Assembly: GCA_963921825.1 (NCBI GenBank) | Contig: OY997588.1 | Span: 156,551,618-156,615,617 of the forward strand | Source of the DNA: Erodium maritimum | Lineage: Eukaryota > Streptophyta > Magnoliopsida > Geraniales > Geraniaceae | DNA length: 64,000 nt | Direction of reading: 5' to 3' | In this document: piece by piece, positions 38,346 through 50,900 of the stretch | How the letters are laid out: every line of letters begins with the position of its first letter | Position numbering within the stretch: position 1 is the stretch's first letter | The notes under the pieces: model-generated | What the model saw: the letters and a program-made list of their open reading frames with translations, nothing else | Told to the model about the DNA's origin: nothing | The model's database searches: none | Made by a program: the position numbers and the translations under genes

Positions 38346-39409
38346 GATCGAAGACAAGGATGTCTGGTTCTGTAAAAACCAATTGCATTCAACCTTTTCC
38401 GTTTATTTCTCATCGTGCTTTCTTTTGTTAAGAATTTTGGCTCGTCCCTAAAAATTTTCCACCGGTGGCGGAACAGTAAGCGTTTTTGCTAGGGCTTGGA
38501 ACCCTTTATCGTCGTACGTACCACCATGGTTACGACTATAACAATTGTCATAACTTATGTCATGGTTCTTTTTTCCTCTATTCATTCTCTCATATGCACA
38601 TCCTTTTTGGGTCATGCGAGAGTTTTTTCTGTTAGGGATCTTCTTGGACCGCCGCTAGCCACCGCGCTGTGGAATCTCTCCCACCACCACAGATGTGTCT
38701 CCTGATCATGTTCGGTTCCCACTCTGCAATTTTGATGATTGTCATCTGGCTCATCTCGGTGTCAACCAACCTTCAAGCCGCCTGAAGCCGGCGACGTCTC
38801 TGCAGTCGCCGCTGCTGCCCCTGAAGCAACTCTGAATCTGCCACCCCGGGGGTTTCCGTCTCTACAGTCTTCGTCCCTGATGTTGTCGCCGCCGTCCCTG
38901 CTGCCGTCGCGCTTCTGATGCTGCCGCCATCTCTATAGTCGCCGCCGCCAGATCTGCAGTTGCAGCCGGCGAGTCCTTCTCCCTGGCATCCACCGCCGCA
39001 ACTGCCTCGACCCCTTTAACGATTATGGATCTGACTAATCGAAAGGGTCTTTATATTATTTTATTTGAGTTTGTCTTTGCATGATCAATGTCTGCCGAAC
39101 AGAGAATCGAGGATTTCTTTAAGGAGGGGAGCATCGGGGACTGGCCCTGGGAGGGGTCCCAAGCAGATGATTTGCCTCCCACCATCACTGTTGTTGAGAT
39201 CTCTGATTTTCGGCGCCCCCATCCCCCTTTTCGTATTCTATCATTTCCTATATGGCGCTCAAATATCGTCTATGACGTTTCTAGTGGAAAAAGATTCAGT
39301 GAGCCATTGCTTTTTTTGTCCGACCTTAGTGGCCCGGGAGCTTGTTCCCTGCCGCACATCAATGTTCTGATATAAATTTAATACAATTGCAACTTTCGCA
39401 AAAAAAAAA
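38346..39409 (+). mobile_element. Probable retroposon with A-tail
   Basis: It ends with GCAACTTTCGCAAAAAAAAAA, the tail motif shared by several inserts in the window. A 95-codon frame at 39088-39375 is not recognised. The 5' border and target duplication are unknown. Confidence 0.35.
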
Positions 39410-40311
39410 CGGTTCAAAAAATTTATTTTGATTTCATTAGATATATTATATCTAATCCATTATTAATTGAAAAGTGTGCGAGATTTGAAATATTCAACTC
39501 AATTTCGGATTGTTTAATAAACAACATCGATCTTGAATTCGAATTTGGTTCAACTTTGATAACAACAATTCTAATATTTAACGATCCAAACTTCAGGCCG
39601 ACCTGTTAAAATTTGGCTTGTTTACTATCATATTTATAAACAAATTAATTAGTATTACACTTGTTATACTACATGTAATTAACATCGATTCCGTCGTAAT
39701 CACCCTCCCAACCTCGATCATCGCCACTACTGTCTCGATCCCTTTCGTGGGGTCTAAGGGGAAGCCACAAGGACCGTCTCTCCCCGCTCAACACATGTCG
39801 CCTCTAAAACCGGTGTCGGTATCTCCGCCCCCTTGGCCTCCCCCAAGGTCTCCACCTCGGTCTATAATCGATTGGTTCTCGTTTACATTCTATGTTCTGT
39901 TCTTTTTTGCAACGTTAATGATCAATGAGCGACGATTCAGGGCCTTTTCCCAATGAGTCGGGGACTTTTACCGAGAGTAATCCCTGATTCACATCTACCA
40001 CCGTCGCTATCCTACCAATCTCTCTGTTAATGCTGAAGTCAGGTTCGGTGTTCAACCAGACTATATGGGTCATCTACAGGTTCAGGGGACTAAGCGACGA
40101 TTCGGCCATGCCTTGAACAATCTTCCTCAATTTCGTAATCAGTCCCGTCAAATTATCGTAGATTAAGATTCATAAACTGTATTGTTTTCAATTACTTGTT
40201 CAAAGACTGTCTTAGACGTTCTATTATGAAGAGAATAACGAACCATTATGTTCTTTGTCTGTTCTTCGTGGTAAGGGATTTATCCCTAATGAACACAGAT
40301 GTAATGAAAAT
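39410..40311. other. Intergenic, probably retroelement-derived
   Basis: No gene is recognised. The stretch 39700-40340 is GC-richer and ends in an A-run after TTGCACCTTTTTTCTC, suggesting another degraded retroposon. Confidence 0.35.
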
Positions 40312-41710
40312 CTAAATTAATACCATTGCACCTTTTTTCTCAAAAAAAAATAACAATTTTAAACAGCATAACAAAAAATATAAATATATAAAATACTTGA
40401 AAGTTTTAAAACAAATATCAAAATTTAAGAGGGCACGTATCCCCTAAAACAAACGTGAGTCAATTACAAATATGGACACTAAAGAGAATGTACTAGTTGA
40501 TATGTATACCATATTTACGATGCATTCATGATATATTATATCGGGAAGAAAAATAGGGCTCGTGTCTATTGCCTAAAAAGTCAATTACTATCAATCTTTA
40601 TAATTTTCTCCTCTTACTTTTATCATTTGAGAGCCGACGACACATGTTGGTAATTTAAAAGATTATTCAGTCCGCTACAATACATTTTTAAGAATGAATC
40701 TACTTTATCATAGTTTTCAGTTCAGATTTGTTGTATCAATGTCGAGAGACGCTACCGCAGTACTCCTTTTTGGACATCTTAATGAAAAAATTCGGTGCTT
40801 TGAGCTCGTTTATGTTGTGTTAAGGTCCTCTATTGTTAGGACTATGCTTTCGGTTTTTCTAGTTTGGTGTTTGATAATTTATCTACTTGTAAACACTTTT
40901 TATCTATAATATTACACTCGTTATCCGTTCAAAAAAAAATCTCCTCGGATTTAACGAACTTTTGGAAGTAAGTTCTTCCTTCTATCCACGGTGATGATGG
41001 TACCGAGTTCAAATATTTATTAAATCGAAATTGAACTGGCCTGTAAAAACATGACTTGTTTGAAACAATACTTATAAATAACCTGATAATCTGTGATTTT
41101 TTTTCTCGACTCTTCTTTTCTTCTCTGAAAAGCTAGGGTTTTCAAGTGACATCAATGGTGGCGGCATCTCAAACCAAGTCCGTCAGTCATCTAGGGCTCA
41201 CGAACTAAGGGCTCACCTAACGGGCCCTCAACTATGAAATTAGAAACGTGCCCCGCGGGCACCATGTGGCTCCGCCACTGCTTCAATGGTCGAAGAGCAT
41301 GTTCCTCGATGCACAACAACGTAATCGATTCTAAAAGTTATAATATTGCACCTTTCGCTCATAATAATAATAATAATAAAATATAAAATCCTTCAAAACT
41401 TAAAAAAATAAAATCAATTTCGTGTAGCTCGGCCGCGGCGTGTAGTCAATTTTACCAAAAGGGAGTGTACTGCTATAGATAATTAGATATTATATATACG
41501 ATGCATTAATGGTAAACATTAGGACTTATGTGTATTGCCTGAAAAGTCTATTCACAATCAATTTTTATAATTTTCTCGTCGTGTTTAACGTTGTAATACC
41601 TATCTATTTCTGAAAAGTCCATTCATAGTCAATTTTTATAATTTTCTCATCGGATTTAACGAAGTTTTGGATGTCGATTCTTCCTTCGTCCAATAAAATT
41701 ATCGGGGTGA
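40312..41710. repeat. Duplicated segment (two diverged copies) with a retroposon in one
   Basis: Copy a (40312-40990) and copy b (41345-41710) share words in order: TTGCACCTTT, AATAAAATATAAAAT or similar, ATACGATGCATTAATG, TGTATTGCCTGAAAAGT, ATAATTTTCTC and CGGATTTAACGAA. Copy a is interrupted by the retroposon at 40614-40939; copy b is not. Confidence 0.75.
40614..40939 (+). mobile_element. Retroposon, 326 bp, with target duplication and empty site
   Basis: It is flanked by TCTCCTC at 40607-40613 and 40940-40946 and ends in an A-run. The 3' half is related to the ends of the LINE-like remnants at 21119 and 30228. The corresponding place in the duplicated copy at about 41640-41665 reads straight through without an insert. 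Confidence 0.85.
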
Positions 41711-42713
41711 TAATTAGTCGGAAACTTCCATTTGTATTATTGGATCTGAGTCTTAGAGCATATGTAACAGAAATTATGTCAGCTTAGACAAATTATTTGA
41801 TTTTATGAGCGTTACTAATTAACCTAACGGTTAAAGAGAGAATTGGGAACGAATTAAATAAAAAGAAGAGATTCCAAGGCTATGATTCCTAGTTTCCTAT
41901 AATCCTAAGTCCCACAGAGGGAAAAAAATAAAATAATAATAATAATAATAACAACAACAACATATAGAGACCTAAAACTCGACGGTTGGGTTGAATGGGT
42001 GCCTAAAACTCGCTGAGCATGAGTGGTGCCTTTTGTAAGACAAAATGTTCCATGCCAAGGACCCGTCATTTCTTTATTACCAGAGTGAGAAGAAAAAAAC
42101 GATGATCTCGCGTCGATTTGTTTGATCACTAGACCTCGGCATCTCGAATCTATGACCTCGCAGATGTGTGAGTGTCTTCGAAGGTGTCGAGATCGAATAT
42201 CCTGTAGGATATAGGGGTTAGTATATTGACGATAAACAAATTCAAATTAACAAATTGAAATAATAGAATAACCTTTACCGATCAGCTAGCTTACTGATTA
42301 CGGATTAGGAAATTCAGGTTTAGTCGAGTCTGGGTACTCCTGTTTCCTTAAGACACTTGACTGCCCTGTATGGGCAGCGGTCTCCAAGGATACAACGACT
42401 AACGTCAGCGAACTCAACTCCGTGTAGAGAAATCACCAGGACTAAGGAAGAATGAAAAACGTAATTGGGAGAGAAAGAGGTGGTCTTCGATATATGGTTT
42501 TTGATTGTGAAGTGTTTTTGGTATGTGTAAAAGTGTTTAAAAGATGACTTAGTAAGTTGGTATTTATAGGCTCTCTAATAGGGATAAGAAGGTAATTTTA
42601 TGGAGTAGCTAATCGCATAGAAATCTCTCATTAAGAGGTCATGACCAATCAACTACATAAATCTATGACGGATCGGGTCGCACACGGATCAAAATTTATT
42701 ATACTTTTCATAT
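41711..42713. other. Intergenic, no gene
   Basis: No gene is recognised. An AAT/AAC microsatellite lies near 41930-41960. Confidence 0.45.
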
Positions 42714-42821
42714 TATAATCAAGAGATAACACTACTGCACATCAGTACTTGGGAGACGGATTGGATCCGTCACCTAAGAGGACGTATCCGTCTCCCAAGT
42801 TCCGCCCAGCCCGCGCGCACA

Positions 42822-42890
42822 CCATGGGATTCGAACCCCTGATCTTATGGCATCAAAGCTGTGACTTTTACCAACTCAGCTAGAGAGTTT
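42822..42890 (-). other. tRNA-like sequence with RNA polymerase III boxes inside the CACTA element
   Basis: On the minus strand an A-box TAGCTGAGTTGG (42871-42882) and a B-box GGTTCGAATCC (42827-42837) are spaced as in a tRNA. The acceptor stem does not pair, so I do not call a functional tRNA. It may be the head of a SINE or a captured tRNA fragment. Confidence 0.65.
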
Positions 42891-43087
42891 TTGTGTTGTA
42901 TGTATGATTAGAAAATATATATACACTTTTAAACTGATTATATATAGCTTTATATAATTAAATTCAATAGCTTTATATAATTAAATTAAATAGTTTTTGT
43001 TATCAACGTACTTAATACCTATTGTCAACTAATTATTTATAGCAAGTTAATTTTTTCATGTGCGCTACATTTTTTATATTTATATAA

Positions 43088-43462
43088 GGATAAATTACAA
43101 ATATGTATTCTTAACTTATCACGTTTATCTGATACCTATCCACAACTTTTTTTTAACTGATACCTACCCAGATGTTTAGTTATATGACAAATAGACCCTT
43201 TTTCTCTGTTAACTTTTTTTCTAAAATGACGAAAACGCCCTTAGTGATTTTTTAAATATTTTTTTATAAATAAAACTGAAGTGATTAAGTAAGTATATAT
43301 ATATATATAACAAAAGTGATTTTTTAAACGATTATTGAAGTGTGGTTGAGGGTATTTTCGTCATTTTAGAAAAAAGTTAACAGAAAAATGAGCTATTTGT
43401 CATATAACTACACATCGGGATAGGTATTAGTTAAAAAAAAGTTAGGGGTAGGTAATTTACCC
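43088..43462. mobile_element. Fold-back MITE nested in the CACTA element
   Basis: The ends GGATAAATTAC and GTAATTTACCC are inverses. Exact nine-base duplications TTTATATAA lie at 43079-43087 and 43463-43471. The two arms carry inverse copies of GATACCTATCC and AAAATGACGAAAA words. Confidence 0.85.
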
Positions 43463-43682
43463 TTTATATAATACTAAGACAAGGATAACACAAATTTTCT
43501 TGATCGTTTTCTCGATTCGAAGTACAAAATATTGTTTTTTTTGTGATCAAATACATTATATAACTTTTTTTACAACAATATCAATCTAATGATTATAAAC
43601 TTGTGAATTATGGACACCGGTCGCTCAATGTCGGGTTTCAATTTGATGCCCAGGTTCAAAGATAAAATTAAAATAGTGGAAA

Positions 43683-43717
<35 letters not shown>

Positions 43718-44963
43718 AATGATGGATATATGCATCCGTCGATGAAAAAGCTGGCCGATGGATATATGCATCCGTCGGCCAGCAAAAGTTGACTTATATT
43801 GACCAAAACCCTAAAACCCGTCATTTTTCCCGACTATCGTAGTATTGATAATTGAACGATATAAGTACTTAGCATGCCTCATATACAACATAAGATCGTA
43901 TAGTACTCATACATATCGCATACAAAAAATGAACGAGACAACGTCATACGTTATACTACCGTAAGGCTAAATATGTTCATGCACATAGTGGAATTGGCGA
44001 TTTCAATCAATATGTGTCGGTCTCTCGCATATTATATAATCAAGACCGCTCATCTCGTATGTACTATCCAAACTAGTATACGTATGTAAAAAAAACTATC
44101 ATCGAACGGTTAATTCATCTTGAATATTGTGGTCAATTTTTTTTTGTAAAATAGTCAACCCACTTGGGTGACGGATAGAGCATGCGTGGCTAAACTTTTC
44201 TCACTTGGGTGACGGATCCAGCATGCGTGGCTAAACTTTCCTCATTTGGGTGACGGATCCAGCATGCGTGGCTAAAGTTTTCTGACTTGGGTGACGGATA
44301 TTAGTTACCTTATCTCACTTGGGTGACAGATCCAGCTATGTGTCGGTCAGGTGGTCCACTTGGGTGACGGATGCAAGGTCCGTGACCTTAGTTTCACCAC
44401 TTGGCTGACGGATTGTTGTATCCGTCACCTAAGTGCTAAAACTTCGGCCACATATCCATTTTATCCGTCTCCTAAGTCGATTTCTGCAGTAGTGTAATTC
44501 GACCTCAGTACCCTAAATCTTTCATATTTCATTTAGAGTACCCTAAATCTTTTTGTGTCACATGAGTATCCTAAACTTTCAATAATTCATTTAGAGTACC
44601 CTAAATCTTTTTTGTGACACCTCAGTACCCTAAACTTTCATTAACTCCATTTTAGTACCCACTGTTAACTTTACATATGATTTTCCATCCAAAATAGGTA
44701 AAATGACCATACTACCCCTCACCAACAACCAAAATTATGGTAAAGTTAATGGTGGGTACTAAAATGGAATTAATGAAAGTTTAGGGTACCAAAATGAAAT
44801 TAATAAAAGTTTAGGGTACTGAGGTGACACAAAAAAGATTTAGGGTAATTTAAATGAAATATTAAAGATTTAGGGTACTGAGATGACACAAAAAAGATTT
44901 AAGATACTCTAAATGAAATACGAAAGATTTAAGATGCCGAGGTAGAATTATCCATATAATCAA

Positions 44964-45299
44964 TAATTATATTATATTATACTTTTCATCGGTCGAAATT
45001 TATTATAATTTATTTTATTATTTATGTATATTTAATGGCGCCTCCCAGTCTAGTGGGGACCTCGTACCTATCACGTGTTTGGTGGCTACATTAGATGTCC
45101 ACGAAACATCGTTTTTTCAACCTTTTCATTCTACCCAACAGTTGCAAAATGCCAAAATGTCTGACACAGCTTGGAAGAATTGATTTCACATAGGAGTTAA
45201 AATAACATTCATGTACCAATCACTTTTTGTAAACCGTGATACATACGTATTTCACAAATATGTATTTCATTTATGCGATCCCCCTCGGATATACATTTA
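44964..45299. other. Intergenic, no gene
   Basis: I see no gene or element. Confidence 0.4.
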
Positions 45300-45302
45300 T
45301 AA

Positions 45303-45583
45303 GAGCATCCAAAACCATATAGTTGGTTGTTGGCGGGAAGGTGTTGGTGGAGACAATAAAAAATCATTTTTTTGGCTTACAATCAGCTCTTCCAGCCAGC
45401 ACCCTACAATGATACCCCTTTTGGTTGGCTTTATAATAGCCCTTTCCAATATATTTTTGCTCCCAGCCAGCGATAAGGGCTGACGGTGAGCTACCAGCCA
45501 GTAATTTTAAATTATTTTCTCTCTCTTCTTTTTTGGACTCTCTTTCCTCGTTTTTGCTCTCAGTCAGCCCAATGTGGATGCTC
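45303..45583. mobile_element. Harbinger-like MITE, 281 bp
   Basis: The left end GAGCATCCAAAACC and the inverse of the right end GAGCATCCACATTGGG are flanked by TAA (45300-45302 and 45584-45586). The interior has repeated CAGCCAGC words. It is non-coding. Confidence 0.8.
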
Positions 45584-45586
45584 TAA

Positions 45587-47454
45587 CATCCCTATTCTAT
45601 CCATTTTAGGTTTAGATATAGGGTCCAATTTAAGGTTGATTTTAAGATTGTAACACTACGGGTAGTTGTGGAATTTCTTGGAAAAAAAATAAACAGTAAA
45701 TGAATGAGAAAATGAATGAAATGGCGATGTCCCAAATGTTAGTTTGGTGTATATATACGCTATTTAGGGTAAATATCTGTTAAACGTGTATAGTCGGAAT
45801 ATGTGAATGTAATTAACCTTTTATTCAACGGGTCGTGGGTGAGTTCAGACGAGTAGAACATGATTCGCTTACATGAGACATATTACTAAATTTGAAATAT
45901 TGTTTTTATTTTAAGATCTATAAGGTACAAGTCTAATTCTGAATTCTTTTTATAACCTCAATTTTTTTTAAAACTCTTCTGGTAACGAGAGCGGAAAATA
46001 CCCTATAAAAAGAGAATCGACTATGTAAGGAGCTCATACGCGAGCTCAAAAGGTCAAAACCCATACAAAACAGGACAAAACAGAAGCTCACAAAAGAACT
46101 AAGAGATGGGCAACTAAGCAGCCAAACATCCTCGATCCAATCTCCCCTTCCAAGGTCAAAAGGGGATCGTCAAAGGCTTTTTCCGGATCTTGCATGTCCA
46201 ATTTATGAAATTGTTCATAAAACGAATCTGTAGCGTGTAAAGCCTTCAGACTCACGTTGGACAAGTAACCCCACACATCTTCAGACATGACTGAAGCTTT
46301 CCTTTCTCTGTTCAAAAAACAAGCCTTGGATATGATGTGATAGAATATACGAGGAAGAGCCGACGAGCCAATGAAGAAGGGACCGACAATAGATTCGTGG
46401 GTTTATCCCTATGAGCCTTTGTTTTGAGCACGACCGCTGACCAAGACCTTAAGTAGTTCTCTACCCTCCCACCCCCACCCCCGACAAAGGATGCGGAGGT
46501 ACGGAAGCGAGATCCACCTCGAGGAAGCCTACGAGTACCGGAGGTACGACGATCTCACCCGAGGTGGAAACTTGAAAATCACAAGACGCTTCTGGCGTTG
46601 ACTTTTTCACCTCAACGGATTAAACCGTGCTAGCAATAGCTATTGGTAGCTTACTCAGAACAACACCACATGGTTATTGTGGGATGTGCTTGTTTTTGTG
46701 AGAGTTGTTAGCTCTTTTGAGTTTTGTTTCGGTTTTGAGCATGAGACCCTTTTTCGGGTGCCTCTCTTTGTCTTGTTTTTCCATCTTAGGAGGACATGAG
46801 GTTAATAAAATTTCGCTTATAAAAAAATACCACATGGTGGAAAAAAAAAGGAAGCTCCAACCATGTCCAACTCACGAACCAGAGGAACAAGGTTGTCCTC
46901 TTGAACTTTGAAACCCACCGACTTCCCTGAACGAGACCAGTGATCGGTGTTGTGTTTTTTCAAAACACCCTTCTCCGTGATCGTATTAGTAAGAGCTGCT
47001 ACAGGTTTCTTGTTTCCTCCATCGCTTCTGTGACATGATTGGCCACATGAGTTGATTTAGCTGGTTTGCGGCCCTCCTTGGCAACATGACGATCGGAACC
47101 AGGTTTGACAGAGACATCGAAACCCTTCCCAGTTGCCTGAACATGGGTTGATTGACTTTGGCCTTTGAACCCTTCCCGGTCTCATGATCATGGACTAAAA
47201 CAATATGACAATAATCGTCATAAAGGGTATCAACTTAGGGAATAATTTAAAAAACGAGAGCAAGGCCATGATCTGATTATCCCGATATAAGTCAATTAAC
47301 GCACAAGTATCAACGTGATCATACGCAAAATACCGACGACCCACCAGAATTAAGAGTGTTAATTTGTAACAAAAATTTCATCAGACACTTCAAAAAAAAT
47401 AAAAACAAGCGGGAGACAAGATATCTGGTAGTACCATGAAATCCAAATGGAAGC
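45587..47454. other. Intergenic with degraded retroelement sequence
   Basis: A tail-like TTAATAAAATTTCGCTTATAAAAAAA at about 46802-46827 suggests a retroposon end. The minus-strand frame at 46088-46315 has no domain I know. No gene can be supported. Confidence 0.4.
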
Positions 47455-47917
47455 TAAATTACTGAAATGCCATCACCCCGTACTACGAATGCGACAAAAC
47501 ATAAAAAGCAAAACCGGTCGAAAGCGACCCATCGAGTTTTGACGCAAGGCTCTATCTTTAATGATTTGTACGGAAAGCCCTAAGTCCACACAAAAAATAA
47601 TCACGTTTTCTAATAATAAATAATATATATATTCGTCAAAATATTAATAAAATATATTTTTATTTTCAGAAATTGAAAAAAGGAAAGTGATTTTAGCTAT
47701 AAAGCAAGAGAGGCAGACAAAACTTTCCTTTATTGTAAGCTTCAACAAAGCAGCTGAGCCTCCTTTCAGACATTTCCACTCTCAGGTTAAAAATTATGAT
47801 CCATTATTGGTGTTTTTTTTGATAAATTAGGGTTTGTAAACTTCTCTTTCTCCTATTCGTGTATGAATATGTGTAATTGAGTTTTTTCTGTGTAGGATTA
47901 GGTCGGAGCTTTTGATA
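47455..47917 (+). promoter_or_regulatory. Promoter and leader of the MADS-box gene (copy 2 of a triplicated segment)
   Basis: A TATA-like CTATAAAG at about 47698-47705 is conserved in copy 1 (near 38062). A likely 5' UTR intron acceptor TGTGTAG lies at about 47890-47895, 23 bp before the start codon. The segment is related to 37851-38345 and 57501-57705. Confidence 0.5.
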
Positions 47918-50900
47918 ATGACCCGAGAGAAGAGGAAGATAAGGATGATCGAGAACGTGACTGCAAGGCAAGTCACGTTCTCGAAACGGAGAAGAGGGCT
48001 CATTAAGAAAGCTCATGAGCTTTCCGTCCTCTGTGATGCTCAGGTTGCTCTCATCGTCTTCTCCTCCACCGGCAAGCTCTTCGATTTCTCCAACTCTAGG
48101 TCTCTTTCTCTATCCAACACACAACTTTTTAAAAAATAATAATAATAAATAAAATTTTCAGAATATATAACAGGGTATGTTGTTTCTGTGTTGTGTTTTA
48201 GATAATAATTGGAGGATAAATAATATGAAGGTGTGATGATAAAAATTTACTAATTAAATTAAATTGTTATATCACAAAATAGTTGTGAAACATTAATCTA
48301 TAATTGGAGTTGACTTCTTTTATTTTATGTTTCTTGATTAAATTAGAGTAATGGATAGATTAGACCTTCACTATTACACACTTAAGTAATTTTGTTTTGG
48401 ATGGAAATGTTTTTTTTTATAGAAACAATGGTGAAAAGGGCTTTGAAACAAAACAGAAACACACAAAATTATAATAATTATGGTTTATTTATAATTTAAT
48501 GGATAAGGCTTCAAGGAATTATATAAATACACACAATTGTTTCTGAATTCATTTTATTATACTATTGTTTTATATTTTTTGGGTCGATTGCGGATTTCTT
48601 TGTGTTTTTTTTTTATAAACACAAGGCATCAATAAAACCATCATTGATTTAAAAAATAAAACTGAAATGACTCCCTTCACGGTTATTAATTCTTTATCGA
48701 TGAAAAGGGTTATACAAAACTATAATAATTATGATTTATTTTTAAATTATTTGTGAAATGATGTCTAAATCCCTTAATTTCTTATAATATAAATTATAAA
48801 TTTTTATTGGAACAAGACAAATTTTACTGCAGACCTTTACTTGCATTATAAACAAATACCAAATAGAAGATACTGACCCACTCTTCTTTTAATATATTTA
48901 TAAAAGGAATAGTTATTTATATTTAAATCACATGAGTTTACTGAATCCGATCATTCTGATTATATCAACTATTTATTATATATTTGTTGTAGCTCATAGT
49001 TATGACGTTTGATTAGGGTTTTATATTAATTTTTACCTATATATAATGTTATGAGTAACTAAATTAATCAGCTTTTATTTTGTCCTGCCTTGTGAAGCAT
49101 GAAACTCATACTTGAAAGGTATAGTAAAATGACCAGAGCGCCCCAAACAGCTCTTCAAGAACAGGTAAAAATATATGTATGAGGATAGTTATAAAAAAAT
49201 ATATATTGAAGTATTTTTTTTGTGTAAGTTGTATCAATTTTCTTTGATAATTATAGAAATGTAACTTGAACTTGTCTTTTTATTGTACTTTGTATGAATT
49301 TATTTTTAAATAGGATTTTTTATGTTTTAAAAAATAAATAAATAACAAAAATATAACATTTTCATATTTATTATTTTTCTTCCTCATTTTATGTGATCAA
49401 AGACAAAAAAAAAACATCAATAAAAGGTGATATTTTGTTTTTTTTTCTTTTTACTTTAAAATTATTTTTCCAAGGATATAATCATCATTTTAAAATATGT
49501 GTACACAATGTGCAACGAAAAGACAAGTCCAACATATGCTTCAGAAATTAAAATGAAAGGGTTGCAACTTGCAAAAAGTAAATACGTCGTAGTACTATTT
49601 TGGGTAACCCTATATCCGTCAATGACCTTTCCTTCTAAAAACTCACCCTCCAACACATCACTTACATCATACATACTTTGTAGAAACTAAAAATACCACA
49701 TATTTATGTGTTGGGGGACAAAAAATACTGAAAAATGAGGGTGAAGCGTGTTCTTGAGAAATACCACCTAGAGTTTTTGAAAATAAACAAAACGTGTAGT
49801 CTATTGACTTTTTACAAGGTGTGTACGTAAGTGATAACCATATTAACAACACGCGGGTTTTTGAAAGAAAATCTCGTTGACAGATTAGGTTTTGGAGTCT
49901 CCCTTACTCACTTACCATTATCCCACGGATATATGTTGAGTTTTTTTTATACCAGAGAAAAATAAATACATTAACAAACATAACGTGAGTTTTTGAAAGA
50001 AAATCTCGTTGGCAGACAAGGCGTCGGGGTCTCCTTTACTCATTTACCATTATCCCATGGGTATATGTTGAGTTTTCAAGCTAGAGTAGAGCCATATATC
50101 TCTATGTTTATTTCCAAAAATGCTTTTGAACATTAAAAATAAGTTGTATAGCAAATTTGAAATGCATAACATTTACTACTTCCATTTATTGACAACCATG
50201 TGGTGAGAAATATTATATATGATCAGTATTTTATTATGAATGCAACGTCGTGTATAGGTAAAAAACAACGATATTGTTCAATTGAACCAAGAAGTCGCCG
50301 AGAAGAGTCGACAAATTAGGTATTATGTTACAGACAATATTATAAATACGCGAATGTTTTCTCGTGTAGCCACCTAGTTACAAATGTACTTAAAAACCGC
50401 TTTGTTCTTATATCAGACGGATGAGAGGAGAAGATCTTCAAGGAATGAATAGAGAGGAATTGCAGAAACTTGAAGATACCATCCAAGCAGGACTAAACCG
50501 TGTTATCAAAGCTAAGGTTTGTATCTAATAATAACGCAGAATAATTGTAAAAAAATATCCTGGTGAATCGAGTTATAGTTTTCTTCTTTGAAAAATCGTG
50601 AACCTCTAATGAACATATATTTTTGTAGCACTTTATTTTGAAAATGATGATTTTATTCTTTTACACGAAAATTAGAAAACAAAATAATCTAAAATTTTCA
50701 TTTATTTAATTTTCTTCCTTTGTAGAAAATTGAGGGAGGTGAAAATTGTGAAGTTTTTGTTTTCCATTCACTTATTTAAAATTTGTATTTTGAAGGGGGA
50801 AATATTCATTTTGAAATTGATGAACATGAATGGTAACAAAAAAAAAACAAATCCATGTTAATTTTGTGTAATTATAAAAAAGAAAGAGGGATACAAGTTA

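Larger units (their letters stand above)
42730..44494. mobile_element. Non-autonomous CACTA (EnSpm) element, 1.77 kb
   Basis: The ends CACTACTGCA and TGCAGTAGTG are perfect inverses with TAA target duplications (42727-42729 and 44495-44497). The right subterminal region (about 44160-44470) carries at least six copies of CACTTGGGTGACGGAT, and the left one carries inverse forms, as expected for transposase-binding arrays. No transposase frame is present. It contains a tRNA-like sequence (about 42822-42890), a fold-back MITE (43088-43462) and a TA-repeat near 43690-43715. Confidence 0.92.
42723..44954. mobile_element. Long-inverted-repeat MITE split by a CACTA element
   Basis: Seven bases (42723-42729) plus 44498-44954 form one fold-back element with arms of repeated TTTAGGGTACTGAGGTG-type phrases. 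It is flanked by nine-base duplications TATAATCAA (42714-42722 and 44955-44963). The CACTA element at 42730-44494 sits within its left end. Confidence 0.82.
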